Below are positions 51,001 to 62,620 of a stretch of 64,000 nucleotides of DNA, piece by piece. Source of the DNA: Blasia pusilla (Eukaryota; Marchantiophyta; Marchantiopsida; Blasiales); contig CM114273.1 in assembly GCA_050084515.1 (NCBI GenBank), positions 3,968,001-4,032,000 on the forward strand, in the 5' to 3' direction. Below the pieces are notes generated by a model. That model was not told where the DNA came from. It saw nothing but the letters and a program-made list of their open reading frames with translations, and made no database searches. Numbering within the stretch: the first letter of the stretch is position 1; every line of letters starts with the position of its first letter. The translations under genes were made by a program, and so were the position numbers.

Positions 51001-52629
51001 GAAGCCCTGCGGAAGAGGCAAATGTATGTATCTTTCCCTTAGTTGAAGAGGTTGATCAGGCGCAGCAGTTGTTCCTGGTTTGGAAGCTTCGGAAGTTGCA
51101 ATCATCGGAGCACAACTATTATCAAACTAACGAGGATTAGACCCCGCGAAGGAAAGTCGAAGGCAAGCAGATCTGGTGGGATTGCAGATACTCCAAGAAT
51201 ACACGAGAACTGCACAAAATTCAGGACTCAATACAGATGGACAGTCATCGTAAGGGAAAGCTGAAGGAAATGAGATATAATGGAATTGCACCAAGTCAAG
51301 AAAAAGGACGGAAGAAAGCCTAGATGACTCAGACAGAGTGTGAAATGTAGCCAAGTGGTGCTGTCTAATGGCGCGGTACTTCAAGCTGAAATAATAGTGA
51401 GGCCAGCATTTCTAGACCAAGTGAGAAAACATACGCATGTAATGGGGGAGACGAACATCGAAAAAAAGTTAGTGTCACAGTCTACAGTCTATAACGCATT
51501 CAGTGAGAATTAAAATTTACACCCCATCAGTTATACACCCCACCTGTTTGACTGAATGTTATTTGGCTGCTTGCAAGTGTGTCCCAACGATGGATCGATT
51601 GATGCTGTTGCAACCGGAAATTTCGGGGGAAGCTGGAATGGTTACTCTCAGTGAGAGAGATCTCTTTGATCTCCGGTGCGCGTTTCTGCAGAGCTGCACC
51701 AACCACAATTTTTGCCCTCCCGAACTCTCTCTGACATTGGTGGAATAACAGGAGAAATCCGTTACCAGCAAACCATTCGTGAGTGGCCCAATCCAGTTCA
51801 ACCAACACCTGTAGATCGGAGAGAACTAACTTCAGAGATTGAACAGTGCGGGATTGTGATGTTGTATGGGGGGTAGAAAATCCATATGTCACGAGAAGAC
51901 TTGAAATCACGGAGAAAGAAACAGAGACCACGGAGGACAGTCATCACTCTGCGCTCAAAAATTATTCCAGATGTGTCCACAAGAGCCCCACCCTTCGAAT
52001 GCAAAAGGAAACGGGAGAGCGAAATTACAGCCGAGCGTTCTTGGCACGTCGTAGATCTGCACCAGCGTGGTCGTCCATTCTAAACTTGCAAAATACTATA
52101 CCTCAACAGAGTCGGCACTTACGTATGCGTACGCAATCCAGAATCAAATAGAATGGACGATCCACAGGGGTGCAGATGACAAGTAACTCAGGACCGAAAG
52201 GAAGTTGGCTGGAGAGAAGATGGAGGACGTGCAAGAGATATCATGAGCTGTGGCTCTATGCCAGAGATAGCAAACTTACTGCAGGTCTCTCCTCTTTCTA
52301 TTCATTCTCTCTTTGCAAGCTACGTACAGCTACGGAAATAAGTCATGAGAGAGAATGCATGCATCCGGAAACACACTCAAGCGCGCGAGTTTACCAGCCA
52401 CACAAGTCCCAGATATGGAACCTTGTTCCCTGTAAGCGTTGTGAATATTTTATTGCATGTCCGAAGGTACATGAAGTCATTCCCATGTGCAAACATACGC
52501 AAATCAACGCACAGAGACGTGACGATGTTTCTTCTTAACAGAACCGGTAATTATTTTGCTGGGGCATTGTCTTTCTAAGGTAGGCAGCAGTCTTCTTGAG
52601 AGCGTACTTGTCGACTTCAACCAGCAATT

Positions 52630-53205
52630 CTTGTGACAGTAATGGCCCTCTCGAATTCAGCCCACTCCTTTCTTCCTTCCTTCCGCACTCGTGGACCGAA
52701 TTCGCGAGGGCCAGTCCTGTCACAAACATCAGGTTCAAGGGGACGGCAATCTAGTCATCGAATACCACTCCAGCGGCGAAATATGTCTCATCTAAATTCG
52801 CAACGGCACCTGAGCTGAGACACAGACGGAAGGATTCATTCCAAAGCAGGAGAACCGCCTCGAATCTCAGCAAGAGCATATGATAGAGCAGGACTCCCGA
52901 GTCTACACCCGAGAGGCCCTCGAATCCCAAGCGCTAGCCATTGGAGCAGATCCAAAGCTGTAGACATCCACTCATGAAAACTCAGAGTGGGGCCCGTGAA
53001 AACACTCCTCATTCGGCTGAGACGCGAGCTTTCGGATATCCTCCCAAAAGCAATGGAATGGAATCAGGAGGTGGGATTCATCCTTGAACAGCCATCCGAA
53101 GCCATTCGCCACGAGAATCCTTGCTTGCATCCTTCCACATGGTGCGATCAAGCACCTAAGTCGCCAGAATGACGCTTTGACCGGGAGAGCCATTAATGCC
53201 TCATA
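52630..53205. repeat. TIR-540 family unit, copy 5
   Basis: Left end CTTGTGACAGTAATGGCCCT; right end GACCGGGAGAGCCATTAATG, altered at its inner edge. 576 bp, including a small duplication of TTCC near 52675. Confidence 0.6.
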
Positions 53206-53593
53206 CATCAACATGTGAAGATCATTTAGGGTCATAAGATTTTTTTCTAACCCAAGCCTCGCTGGATTTCCACTCTCTTCTTTGAAAACCCAACTCCTCC
53301 TGCTGGAAAGAAAAATCAAAGTAAGTCAGAACTAATCTCCAAAAGGAAATAGCACTATTCTAAATCAATGAGGGTTGATTCACGTAAAGCAAAGAAATAA
53401 AGAAATAAACATACTTGCTTGCAAACAAATATCACCATCTACCCATAAACAAAAGATTCAACGCTCCCCAAAACTCTGGATCTGTCTAATACATCTCTGT
53501 AGGGTTAGCGAGATGAGTCTCCCTACCAAGAAAGAGGGAGCTTGAAGAGACCCAAATGAAGACCTCGATACTATGGCACGAGGGAGAGGGAAC

Positions 53594-53604
53594 TTGTTTT
53601 TATA
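53594..53604 (-). promoter_or_regulatory. Conserved TATA-like box, copy 2
   Basis: Same sequence and neighbourhood as 48051-48061. Confidence 0.35.
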
Positions 53605-54340
53605 TCTTTAGGGATTAGGTAGAGAGAGGTGTCTGCCTTAGGGCTTACGTAGAGAGTTTAACATTCATCCTTAGGGCTTACGTGGACGCCCTTCCTTAGT
53701 AGCCGCATAAGTATAAATACTTTAGGTTTAGTTAGATAATTAGGAGTGCTACGTTTGGATGCAAAGTTAACTAAGTATCAAAGTGTAACCCATAAATTGG
53801 GCTAATCCCAACACCTTGAGAGGTTATATAACATGAAAATTTAGGGAAAATTAGGCATGTAACCTATCCACATCCTTGAAAAAAACTATTCTTATTATTA
53901 TTATACCAACTTAACGTTTAGAAAATTATATGGCTCATAGTTGGCTTGGAAACCTATTATACTAAAAAATGTAAGGAGAATCTTAAAAAAGAAATGCTCT
54001 TTAGATTTTATATATTTGCTCCACACTTTGCTCAAATTTCTATAACATATAATTTTCCATAGGATCCCTTGAGCCATAATTATGAATTTCTATCCAAATT
54101 TAGAAGAATGTTTAGGGACCATTTCTTAAGCTTAGAGTGATTTCATCTATTTCTTACATAAATAACCTACTGATAACTAATGTGGTGGAAATTGGGCTTC
54201 TCTTAGGTGGGATAGCTCTTTCAATAATATTTATGCCTCCTTGGTTGGTTTTGTCTCTAGGAAGTGTATTTGGTGAAAAAAATCCATGGTATATAGGGCT
54301 TTCCTATGTGAAAAAGACATAAATTTCACATACATCACTA

Positions 54341-56489
54341 AAACTAATTCTTATCTTTTCCCCAAGTTTCCTATTAATAAAATTCCATGGAAACTATTGT
54401 AGATTCTATATTCTATGCCTAATCCCAACGTCATCATGATTTAAAGGGTATTTTATTTCTCTCGGATATTTTTTCTACTAATCTATGTTGTTAAACTCTC
54501 TATTATTAGACTAAATGGTAAAGATCTAATAATCACCATCACAATTCCTGTCAATAAAAAATGATGGAAAAAAATTTGTATTGATGATTATTATGCATCT
54601 CATGATCCATAATCTTATGCTCTAGTTAAAATAACCTAAACCTTCTTCAACATCATGATCATTTTAGGGGTCATACATTTCATTCCTTCAATCTCTTTCT
54701 AGACACCCATCAATTAAATCCCTTATACTGCTTAGATTGGATAATCCTGGGGCATTATCCAATCTTGGAATATTTAAGCTAAACATCTTCATGACATCCA
54801 CATGTTTAGCATTAATGAATTATTTCTCAATTTTATCCACAATAATCTTACTCTACTCTCATCTATTTCTACATATTAAGGATAAAAGTTTTTTATCTAC
54901 GCATTTTGTGAGTGGAAATTATTTTTCCCCCTAATATATAATCTCAATTGCTGTATTTTTTCCCACGAAGATAATATTATTCGCTCCTTTTTATAGTCAC
55001 TTCCCCGTATAAAACACATAATTGGTCTTGTTCATAAGTATGTCTAAGAAGAGTTTTTTAGCATTTACATGTAAGTTAAAGCCATTGCGAGCACTTTATG
55101 AGATATTTTAGCTCAATTTTTAATGACTTCTCTAAAAAATTCCAAAAGAGAAAAAATTTCCTATACTCTGTGGAAAAGTGGGGGAGTTGAACTTAAAAAA
55201 TTTATAGGGAAGACATGAAGTCTCCCTAATTCCGAACATGAAGAAAAATTGCTTAGAAGAAATGGCATCCAAAAAATTTCTCTAAATTTAAATTACAATT
55301 CATGGATTTTAGCTTTAGGTTTATTCGGATTTATGGATTAAATGGAAAATTACATGCCATGTCAAACATGATATATGTTGAAATGACATCCGAATTTCTA
55401 TGAAAGACTACAATGAATTGTTTTCCCTAATCTCTAAACGAAAGAGAGTTTCCCACTTATCCTATATGTAACCTTAAGATGAATATTGACTCTTAGAACC
55501 TAAGAGTCGTAACTGATTGAGTTTCCTCCTCATATATACCTACTTTTTCATGTTGTCCTTCCAATTTTGGGATATCCTGATTATTTTGAGGTATAGCAAC
55601 AAGGACAACTATGGGTAGAGCTTAAGGAAGAAATTACATTTAAAAGAATGGATTGTAAATATCCCGTTCCTATTATAGTTATTTTCTTTAAGCATGTCGA
55701 CAGAAAATGCTTCATTGGATTTTTGGAAGGGATTAATCTGAATTTTTGGATTTGGTCGTTATATGTGTGGAGAAGCTATACACTTCTCCACACATATAAC
55801 GACCAAATCAAGTTTTAAATCCAAAGCTAGCCTCCACTGATATCACGAACCAAATCTCTTAACACACTATCCAAACATGACATTTACACACTTTTGAAAC
55901 CACTCAATGGGGCCACCGGTCATGTCCACGGATTAGACCTAAAATGCCCTACATATGGTCCCACTCAAGGTTAGCTTTTGGAAGTAAGTCTAAAACCTAA
56001 ATATGCTTCATCCCAACTGAAATAAGAATATTGAAATTTTCCTATTTCATCCCAACTGGAGATGCCCAAACCTAATATGAGCTTTATAAATGGAAGCCCT
56101 TGTGTCCTACATTCTATTGCGTCTTCAAGCTCCATTTACTTGTTATGGGAGAAAACGTATAGGGATAAGGTTTTTGGTTTGCTTTTTGGGATTCTTACAA
56201 TAGTTTGCTGTCCATTTCTTGGTTTGATTAGTTGGAGTCTGCCTCGTTTGGAGATTCCCTTACTTCTTGGATCTTTACACCTCTTCTACTCCTGAATTAG
56301 GGATGTTTCTAATCTTTACTTTTATCGTCATAACAAAAGGTTCCAAAGACTCATAACAAAAGGTTCCAAAGAACCTGTCCGACCATCACATCTTATTATT
56401 TGTGCTTCATATTTGAATTATTTCTGTTTTAGACCTGTCTATGGACTCTATCAATGGAAGGATTAAAGAGTTTCTCATTCCAAGATATT
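54341..56489. other. AT-rich DNA inserted between duplicated units
   Basis: Not related to the neighbouring units. Includes a foldback at about 55766-55805: CACATATAACGACCAAAT and its inverse flank GAAGCTATACACTTC. A 77-codon Leu-rich frame at 56062-56295 is not recognised. Confidence 0.45.
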
Positions 56490-56856
56490 TGCTTAGGTGT
56501 ATCTCTCATATGCGAGAGATACCATGGGTGTCGCTCTATGCTATAGATAGCAAACTTAGTGCAGGTCTCTCCTTGCAAGATACGTACAACTACGGAAATA
56601 AGTGTGAGAGAGAATCCATGCATCCGGAAACACGCTCAAGCGCGCGAAGAAGATATGGAACCATGTTCTCTGTAAGCCTTGTGAAAATTTTATTGTCTGC
56701 CCGAAGTAACATCAAGATCATTCACATGTTCAAACATACGCAAATCAACGCACAGAGGGTCACGATGTTTCTTCACAGAGTGTGAAGAGAACCGGTAATT
56801 TCTAGGGTTTTCAGCATTCTTCTTGAGAGCGTACTTGTCGACCTCAACCAGGAATT

Positions 56857-57402
56857 CTTGTGACGGTAATGGCCCTCCCGAATTCAGCCCACTCCTTTCT
56901 TCCGCACTCGTGGACCGAATTCGCGAAGGCCACTTCCGTCACAAACATCAGGTTCCAGGGGACTGCAATCTCGTCATCGAATACCACTCCAGCGCCGAAA
57001 TATGTCTCATCTAAGTTCGCAAGGGCACCTGAGCTGAGACACAGACGGAAGGATTCATTCCAAAGCAGGAGAACTGCCTCGAATCTCAGCAAGAGCAGGA
57101 CTCCTGAGTATACACCCGAGAGGGCCTCGAATCCCAAGCGCTAGCCATTTGAGCAGATCCAAAGCTGTAGACATCCACTCTTGAGAACTAAGAGTGGGGC
57201 CCGTGAAAACACTCCTCATTCGGCTGAGACGCGAGCTTCCGGATATCCTCCCAAAAGCAATGGAATGGAATCAGGAGGTGGGCTTCATCCTTGAACATCC
57301 ATTCGCCATGAGAATCCTTTCTTGCATCCTTCCACAGGGTGCGATCAAGCACCTACGCCGCTAGAATGACGCTTTGTTCGGGAGAGCCATTAATGCCTCA
57401 TA
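56857..57402. repeat. TIR-540 family unit, copy 6
   Basis: Left end CTTGTGACGGTAATGGCCCT, hairpin partner GGCCACTTCCGTCACAA near 56927-56943, right end GTTCGGGAGAGCCATTAATG. 546 bp. The G in GACGG is matched by the C in TTCCGTC, preserving pairing. Confidence 0.65.
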
Positions 57403-57624
57403 CATCAACATGTCAAGATCATTTAGGGCCATAAGATTTTTTTCCCAACCCAACTCTTGCTGGATTTCCATTTTGCTCTTTGAAAACCTGAAAACCAGCT
57501 CATGCTGGAAAGAAAAATCAAAGCAAGTGAGAACTCATCTCCAAAAGAAAATATTTTCCCCATAACTCTCCATCTGGAAGAGACCCGAATGAAGCTCTTC
57601 AATACACTATGAGGGAGAGGGAAC

Positions 57625-57635
57625 TTGTTTTTATA
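57625..57635 (-). promoter_or_regulatory. Conserved TATA-like box, copy 3
   Basis: Same sequence and neighbourhood as 48051-48061. Confidence 0.35.
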
Positions 57636-57904
57636 ATGACCTTAAGGGGCGGCCATCTTAAGTGTAGGGATTAGGTTGAGACAGCTTTGTGCCTTAGTGC
57701 TTACTTTGAGAGTTTATCATCATCCTTGGACTCTCCTCCCTAGTAGCCTCTAGGAGGAGGCTTGTGAAGTATAAATACTTTAGCTTTAGTCCCTCGGAGT
57801 TAGATAATTAGTATGAGAGTGCTATGTTTGGATGCAAAGTTAACTAAGTATGAAAGTGTAACCCATAAGTTTAGTTAATCCCAAAATCTTAAAAGGTTAT
57901 ATTC

Positions 57905-58643
57905 TATCTAAGAAGATTGAGCTTAACATGGTGAAGGAGAGAGTGGTGACATCCGTATTCAGTAGGGATACAACTACTACTTCTCGTGTTCATCAGCCCA
58001 CCTCACAGTCTCCTAGTAGTGGTGGTGGTAGTAGTAGTGGGAGTCGTGGGGGGTACACACGACCTCAGTCAGATCCTAGAGGGACACTTGCGCAGAGATC
58101 ATTGCCTTCATTTGCTGCCCCACGCAGCAAGGATAGTCATGTTGGACATGTGGAGGTGATCATGTTAGGAAGTTTTGTCCCCAAGAGGATGGGAGACAAA
58201 CTTTGGAGGATGGGCCTCAGTCGGCCCCAACTCAGTGTGATCATTGCGGGAGACCAGGTCATCCTCGAGAGCGTTGCTTTGATCTTCATTCAGAGTTGAG
58301 ATCAGGCCGCGGCCGTGGTGGAGTAGCTCTGAGAGGTCGAGGTGGTAGAGGTGGTAGGGGTGATAGAGGTGGATCAGTGGTTGGAGAGCCTACGGTGGCT
58401 ACCCCTACCACTACGACAGAGTCAGCTATCGCTGCCAGGATTGAGCAGTTGGAGCAAAAGTTGGCTACTATGGCTGGTATCCAGCATAGATCAGGTTTAG
58501 GAGCAGGGGCTTCCACCTCTTATGGAGGGGATGATCTCTCTTATATGGTGAGTGCAGCACAGGTTGAGGCATCAGCTGCAGTTACGAGAGGAGCCACTCG
58601 AGCGTCAGAGCCACGTGGTGCTACTGTGAAGTTGCACCCATAG
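57905..58643 (+). pseudogene. Gag C-terminus with two zinc knuckles
   Basis: The first frame (to about 58139) ends in a Ser/Gly-rich linker, after which the frame changes. Knuckle 1 is CWTCGGDHVRKFC (58140-58178, CX2CX3HX4C). Knuckle 2 is CDHCGRPGHPRERC (58236-58277, CX2CX4HX4C). An RGG-rich box follows (about 58290-58380), which would bind RNA. A short coiled-coil-like segment, IEQLEQKLATM, comes next. It stops at TAG 58641, which might be the natural gag end or a mutation. The capsid part is missing. Confidence 0.8.
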
Positions 58644-59706
58644 AGGGGTGAGGCTGGGAGGCAGGCTAGGCTTTCCCAGTCATTCTTGTTGTCTGAGGTG
58701 CTTAGGACTCCATCCATGGTTCCTCGCACCCTATTGAGCCGACGGTGGGGATCGAGGCATCTACATCGCGTGTAGTAGACACGGATGCAAAAAGATCAGG
58801 CAATGATTGCGGATGGCAACTTCAGTGTGGGGATCCCCATTTTTTTCGGCCATGGAGCTGATGGCTTTAGGAGTTGACTTAGCTCATGTATTTCAGCTAG
58901 CAGCCACGTTGTGTGAACGTGTGGGTGTTACTGCTACACGTGCTGAGGCGGATGAGGGTGTTGCGGTGGAGCGACCCTCTATGTCAGGTGTAGCATTGAG
59001 TACAAGTGCTACTTGGCAGGCAGCCGCGGCAAAGATGGATGCATTACCACCGGCCGACCATTGATCGTGAGAGGCTTACACCTGGTGTATGTATGTTGGA
59101 CAACCGAGTGGGATATTCCGATTGGTGAGTCCCTCTGGTGTATAGACCGGATAGAGTCTTGTTAGACTCGGTGCCCAACCTTGATGTTGGGAAAGGCGGC
59201 ATGTATTGGTTTGGGTATTCGGAGGTCGAGCTTGAGCCTTGCCCATTCCGATTCAAACATCACTTGGAGGAGCCAATGATAGGTCTCAATTCATGATACG
59301 GGAGAAGTTTTCTGTATAGTTGAGACCGAGATCATGCGACCGATAGCTCCCGGTTGGGAGTATTTATGTAGTCACATCGGCCCGAGTCGTATGATGTACT
59401 AGTTGGAGGAGCGATATTATACCCGATGGGTTTTGGATGGATTATCGGGTGAGACAGCGTCTTATAGACCTGGTTGGCAGTCCGGGGATGGACGTATGAG
59501 CCAAGTTCCTGTGAGATTTATTTATAGGGCTCGACCAGGAGGGTCTTCTCCAACAGTGTTAGCATCTGTGGCTGGTTTTAGTGGAGTAGTCACTTGGCCA
59601 GGAGACTTTTTGGAGGGTAATGTCTCTACTATGGACTGTGCATGAGGAGGTAGAGGAGGTCCCTAGTTTTGCAAAAGTGGCATCCTCATCGTTGGATGTG
59701 CCACTT
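58644..59706 (+). pseudogene. Unassigned polyprotein region between gag and methyltransferase
   Basis: Readable in successive frames: VDLAHVFQLAATLCERVGVT (from about 58876), MYWFGYSEVELEPCPFRFKH (about 59200), a stretch with RWVLDGLSGETASYRPGWQS (59418 on; TAG at 59400), and HEEVEEVPSFAKVASSSLDV (from 59641). Residue choice looks coding, and frame changes explain the breaks. No aspartic protease DTG or DSG motif is clear. It may include an N-terminal accessory domain for the methyltransferase, or a diverged protease. Confidence 0.45.
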
Positions 59707-60850
59707 TGAGTTCGGCGGTGCACTACGGCAGAGGGCGATCGTCTAGTGAGAGGCTTGGTGTGAGGTGTTATACCTCACGAGGAAGAGAAGGCCCACGGCG
59801 GACTCCTACTGGTCGGTTGGGTTATCCCTTTGGATACTACACCCATTGTATGGCAAAGTATCCAGGAGGGCATTTGTGTGTTAGATCTCTTTGGTGGGAT
59901 TAGCACCTTTGGTTTGGTCTGCAATGTTGCGGGCCGGTATTCTGTCTTGAAGATACATGTATGTGGAGCAAGATGAGACGGCCTAGAGAGTCTCATCCCG
60001 ACATATTGGTCAGTTGATGCGGAGATATCCTGAGTTGTTGCCGCCATCAGCTATTTGTGGGTACTAGTGTGCTTTGCCATCACACATTGCATTGTTGTGG
60101 GCGCAGGACCTTGAGAGGGTTGGTCCTGTGGATTTGGTGATTGCTGGATGGCCATGTCAGGGTCATACACGTGCTGGTCGTGGTGAGGGATTACACGACC
60201 CTAGATCTCGATTGTTTTGGGAGATGTTACGGGTGTTACGACATCATCAGGCACGTGCTCTAGCTTACATTCTGGAGAATGTTCCATTGTTGGGTGACAC
60301 TCGGACCCGGATGATGGCGAGTGTTCATGAGCTGCGGTCTTGGATTGGACCAGCGGTGTTGTTGGATGCAGCGCGAGTTGGCTTGCGTGCACATCGTCCA
60401 CGCTTGTGGTGGACAAACTTGTTGCCTAGGGAGGTTCTACGTCGAGCATATGATGTAGTGCAACGAGATCCTTGCCTTACAATGGATAGTATCTTGGAAA
60501 CTGGGCGACTTTCTCAGGTGGTGAGGGTTATTGATCGGTCACCCATGGCAGTGGTGAACCGTGTGGGCCAGCCTAGGATGGCACTACCCACATTTGTGAG
60601 TTTTCCCTCGTCACATGCATACAGGGAAGGTGGTCCCGGGCTTGGATGGGATTCTCATGTGCGATAGTTGGTGGAGCCTAACGCTGATGAGAGAGAGCGT
60701 GCGATGGGATTTGCTATTGGTGTGACAGCGGTTGCTTCCATTTATAAGGCTTCACGACGTCATGTGTTGGGTCAAGCCATGGACCTGAATTGTTTGACTT
60801 GGATTTTGAGTCTTGGTATGGCCGAGCAGCGTCAACTTCGGACTATGTCT
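59707..60850 (+). pseudogene. Cytosine-C5 DNA methyltransferase domain in a retrotransposon
   Basis: Motif I: ICVLDLFGGISTFGL (about 59872-59916; SAM binding). A frameshift lies at about 59940-59960. Motif II-like: YVEQDETA (59960). Motif IV: VDLVIAGWPCQGHTRAG, catalytic Cys codon 60155-60157, followed by DPRSRLFWEMLRVL. Motif VI: YILENVP (Glu-Asn-Val at 60275). Motif VIII: RAHRPRLWWTNL (ends about 60418). Motifs IX/X: ADERERAMGF and RRHVLGQAMDLN (to about 60795). The motif order is linear, not permuted as in DRM enzymes. Motif VIII resembles DNMT3; the PCQ loop is more like DNMT1 or bacterial enzymes, so subfamily is open. In-frame TAGs at 59984, 60065 and 60665 plus the frameshift make this copy inactive. 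Such enzymes transfer methyl from S-adenosylmethionine to C5 of cytosine. Confidence 0.88.
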
Positions 60851-62620
60851 GTGGGTCTTCCACCCCTTCTAATGAGCTCGATGGATACCAGGACGGTAGA
60901 GGCATCGGCTAGGGGCGAGGAGAGTAGTATTTTGCATCCTTGGAGTAAATGGGATGTAATGGCTGGGCATGTGGAGTTGGTTGCTCATGCTGGTGGAGGA
61001 GTTATTTGCTCAGATGATGGTGTAACTAAGGGTGTACCATCTTGTGAGGGGGTTGCGTAGCAGCCAATGGCATCGTCCTCTCCCTCCAGTGTGCCAGAGG
61101 AGGAGACTTGGGAGCCATTACGTGGGCCCAAGCTTACGGGAGGTGAGAAACGACGCTTGACACAGTTCCTACGTGCTTATAGGAGTTGTTTTGCCTTTAG
61201 CATGAAGGAGTTGGGTTCTCTGGTTGGACTCGGTATACGGATTGATTTGGCTAGTGATACGCCAATCTTCCGTCGTCCCTACCGATATAGTGATATGGAG
61301 AGGGACCTGATTCAGAGTAGGACGTTGGACCTTTTGGAGGCCGGATTAGTGGAGTTGTCGCATGGAGAGTATACATGAGCCACTGTCATGCCTGCTAAAA
61401 AGGATATGCACGGCAACTATACGGATAGGCGGATGTGTGGAGATTATCGTCCTATCAATCGGCAAACCAAGGCCGATAGGTATGCCATGCCTATACCTGA
61501 GGAGATCTTTGATGTGGTGGGATAGGCAAAGATTTTCAGTACTTTGGATCTTCGGGCAGGATACCATCAATTTCCGATTCGGAAGAGTGACAAGGCCAAG
61601 ACAGCATTTTGGGGTGTCAACTCTCATGGCAAGGATTGTTTGTACCAATGGAAATTCTTACCCTTTGGGTTGAAGAATGTACCTGCCGAGTTTCAGAGAG
61701 TGATGGACAAGATCCTAGCAGGGTTGGATTTTGTTTGGTGTTACATTGATGATATCTTGGTGTTCAGTATCACGGTGGAGGAGCATTAGATACATTTGCA
61801 GATGGTGTTTGAGCGATTGAAAGCTCATGGTCTACGTTTGCATCCAGGAAAGTGTAAGTTCTTCCATGAGGATGTTGAGTACTTGGGTCATGTGATCTAT
61901 CTAGGTGGTTTGGGAGTTCAGCAAGCAAAGGTGGAGGCTATTGCACTTATTCCGCGTCCGGTAGATGTGAGTAGAGTTCGAGCATTCATGGGATTGGCAA
62001 ACTACTATCGGAGGTATGTGAAGGGATTTAGTGCTATGGCAAAGCCTTTAAACCAATTGCTGAAATCAGATCAAGAATGGCACTGGGGAGATGATCAGGA
62101 GAGAGCCTTTGTGGAGCTTCAGGCCCAGTTGGTAGCGGCGCCTATCTTGAGGAGACCTATCAGAGGGCGCCCATTTCAGTTATACACTGATTGGAGTAGG
62201 TTGGGACTTGGAGCGGTGTTGACACAACATGATGATGAGCACATGGAGTTTGTGGTGGCCTATGCAAGTCGTTAGAATAATGCAATGAGTCGCGCTATAG
62301 TTCATATGAGGGAGAGTGCTTGGCAAGAGTATGGCGTGGCACACTTTAGGTGTTACTTGTTTGGCACACAACTTACCCTTGTTACTGATCACGAGCCGCT
62401 CAAGTGGTTGATGGAGTCTGACAAGCTTACAAGGAAGCTTGCACGGTGGGCTCTTATCTTATACGAGTATGACTTCCAGGTGGTACATAGACCTGGAGTT
62501 GCCAACCTTGATGCTGATAGGTTGAGTAGGAACCCATGTACTAGCCAAGAGGATACAACTGGGGCTAGATGGCATGGCGAGGTTGATGAGGAGATAGTGC
62601 TAGGTTGGCATGCATCCGCC
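60851..62620 (+). pseudogene. Gypsy reverse transcriptase and RNase H
   Basis: Same frame as the methyltransferase. RT: FRRPYRYS, MCGDYRPINRQTKADRYAMP, FSTLDLRAGYHQFPI, FLPFGLKNVPAEFQRVMD and the catalytic YIDD at 61742-61753, then GHVIYLGGLGVQQAKVEAI. RNase H: LYTDWSRLGLGAVLTQ, then TDHEPLKWLMESDKLTRKLA and VVHRPGVANLDADRLSRNP. In-frame stops: TAG 61058, TGA 61376, TAG 61523, TAG 61787, TAG 62273. Key catalytic Asp residues are intact between the stops. It would copy element RNA into DNA and degrade the RNA strand. Confidence 0.95.

Larger units (their letters stand above)
50491..54340. repeat. Truncated unit of the 5.4-kb tandem duplication
   Basis: Matches 45031-48768 and part of the AT-rich segment (GATGTGGTGGAAATTGGGCT-like sequence at about 54178). 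Offset to the previous unit is about 5460-5540. Homology ends near 54340. Confidence 0.75.
56490..57904. repeat. Fourth partial unit of the tandem duplication
   Basis: Matches 46690-48300 in patches. It ends inside the shared TAAGTTTAGTTAATCCCAAA segment, where gypsy sequence begins. Confidence 0.7.

Noticed and set aside
59707-60850. Host methyltransferase gene interrupted by a gypsy insertion
   Set aside because: The domain is in frame with RT and integrase, without an LTR or boundary between them.
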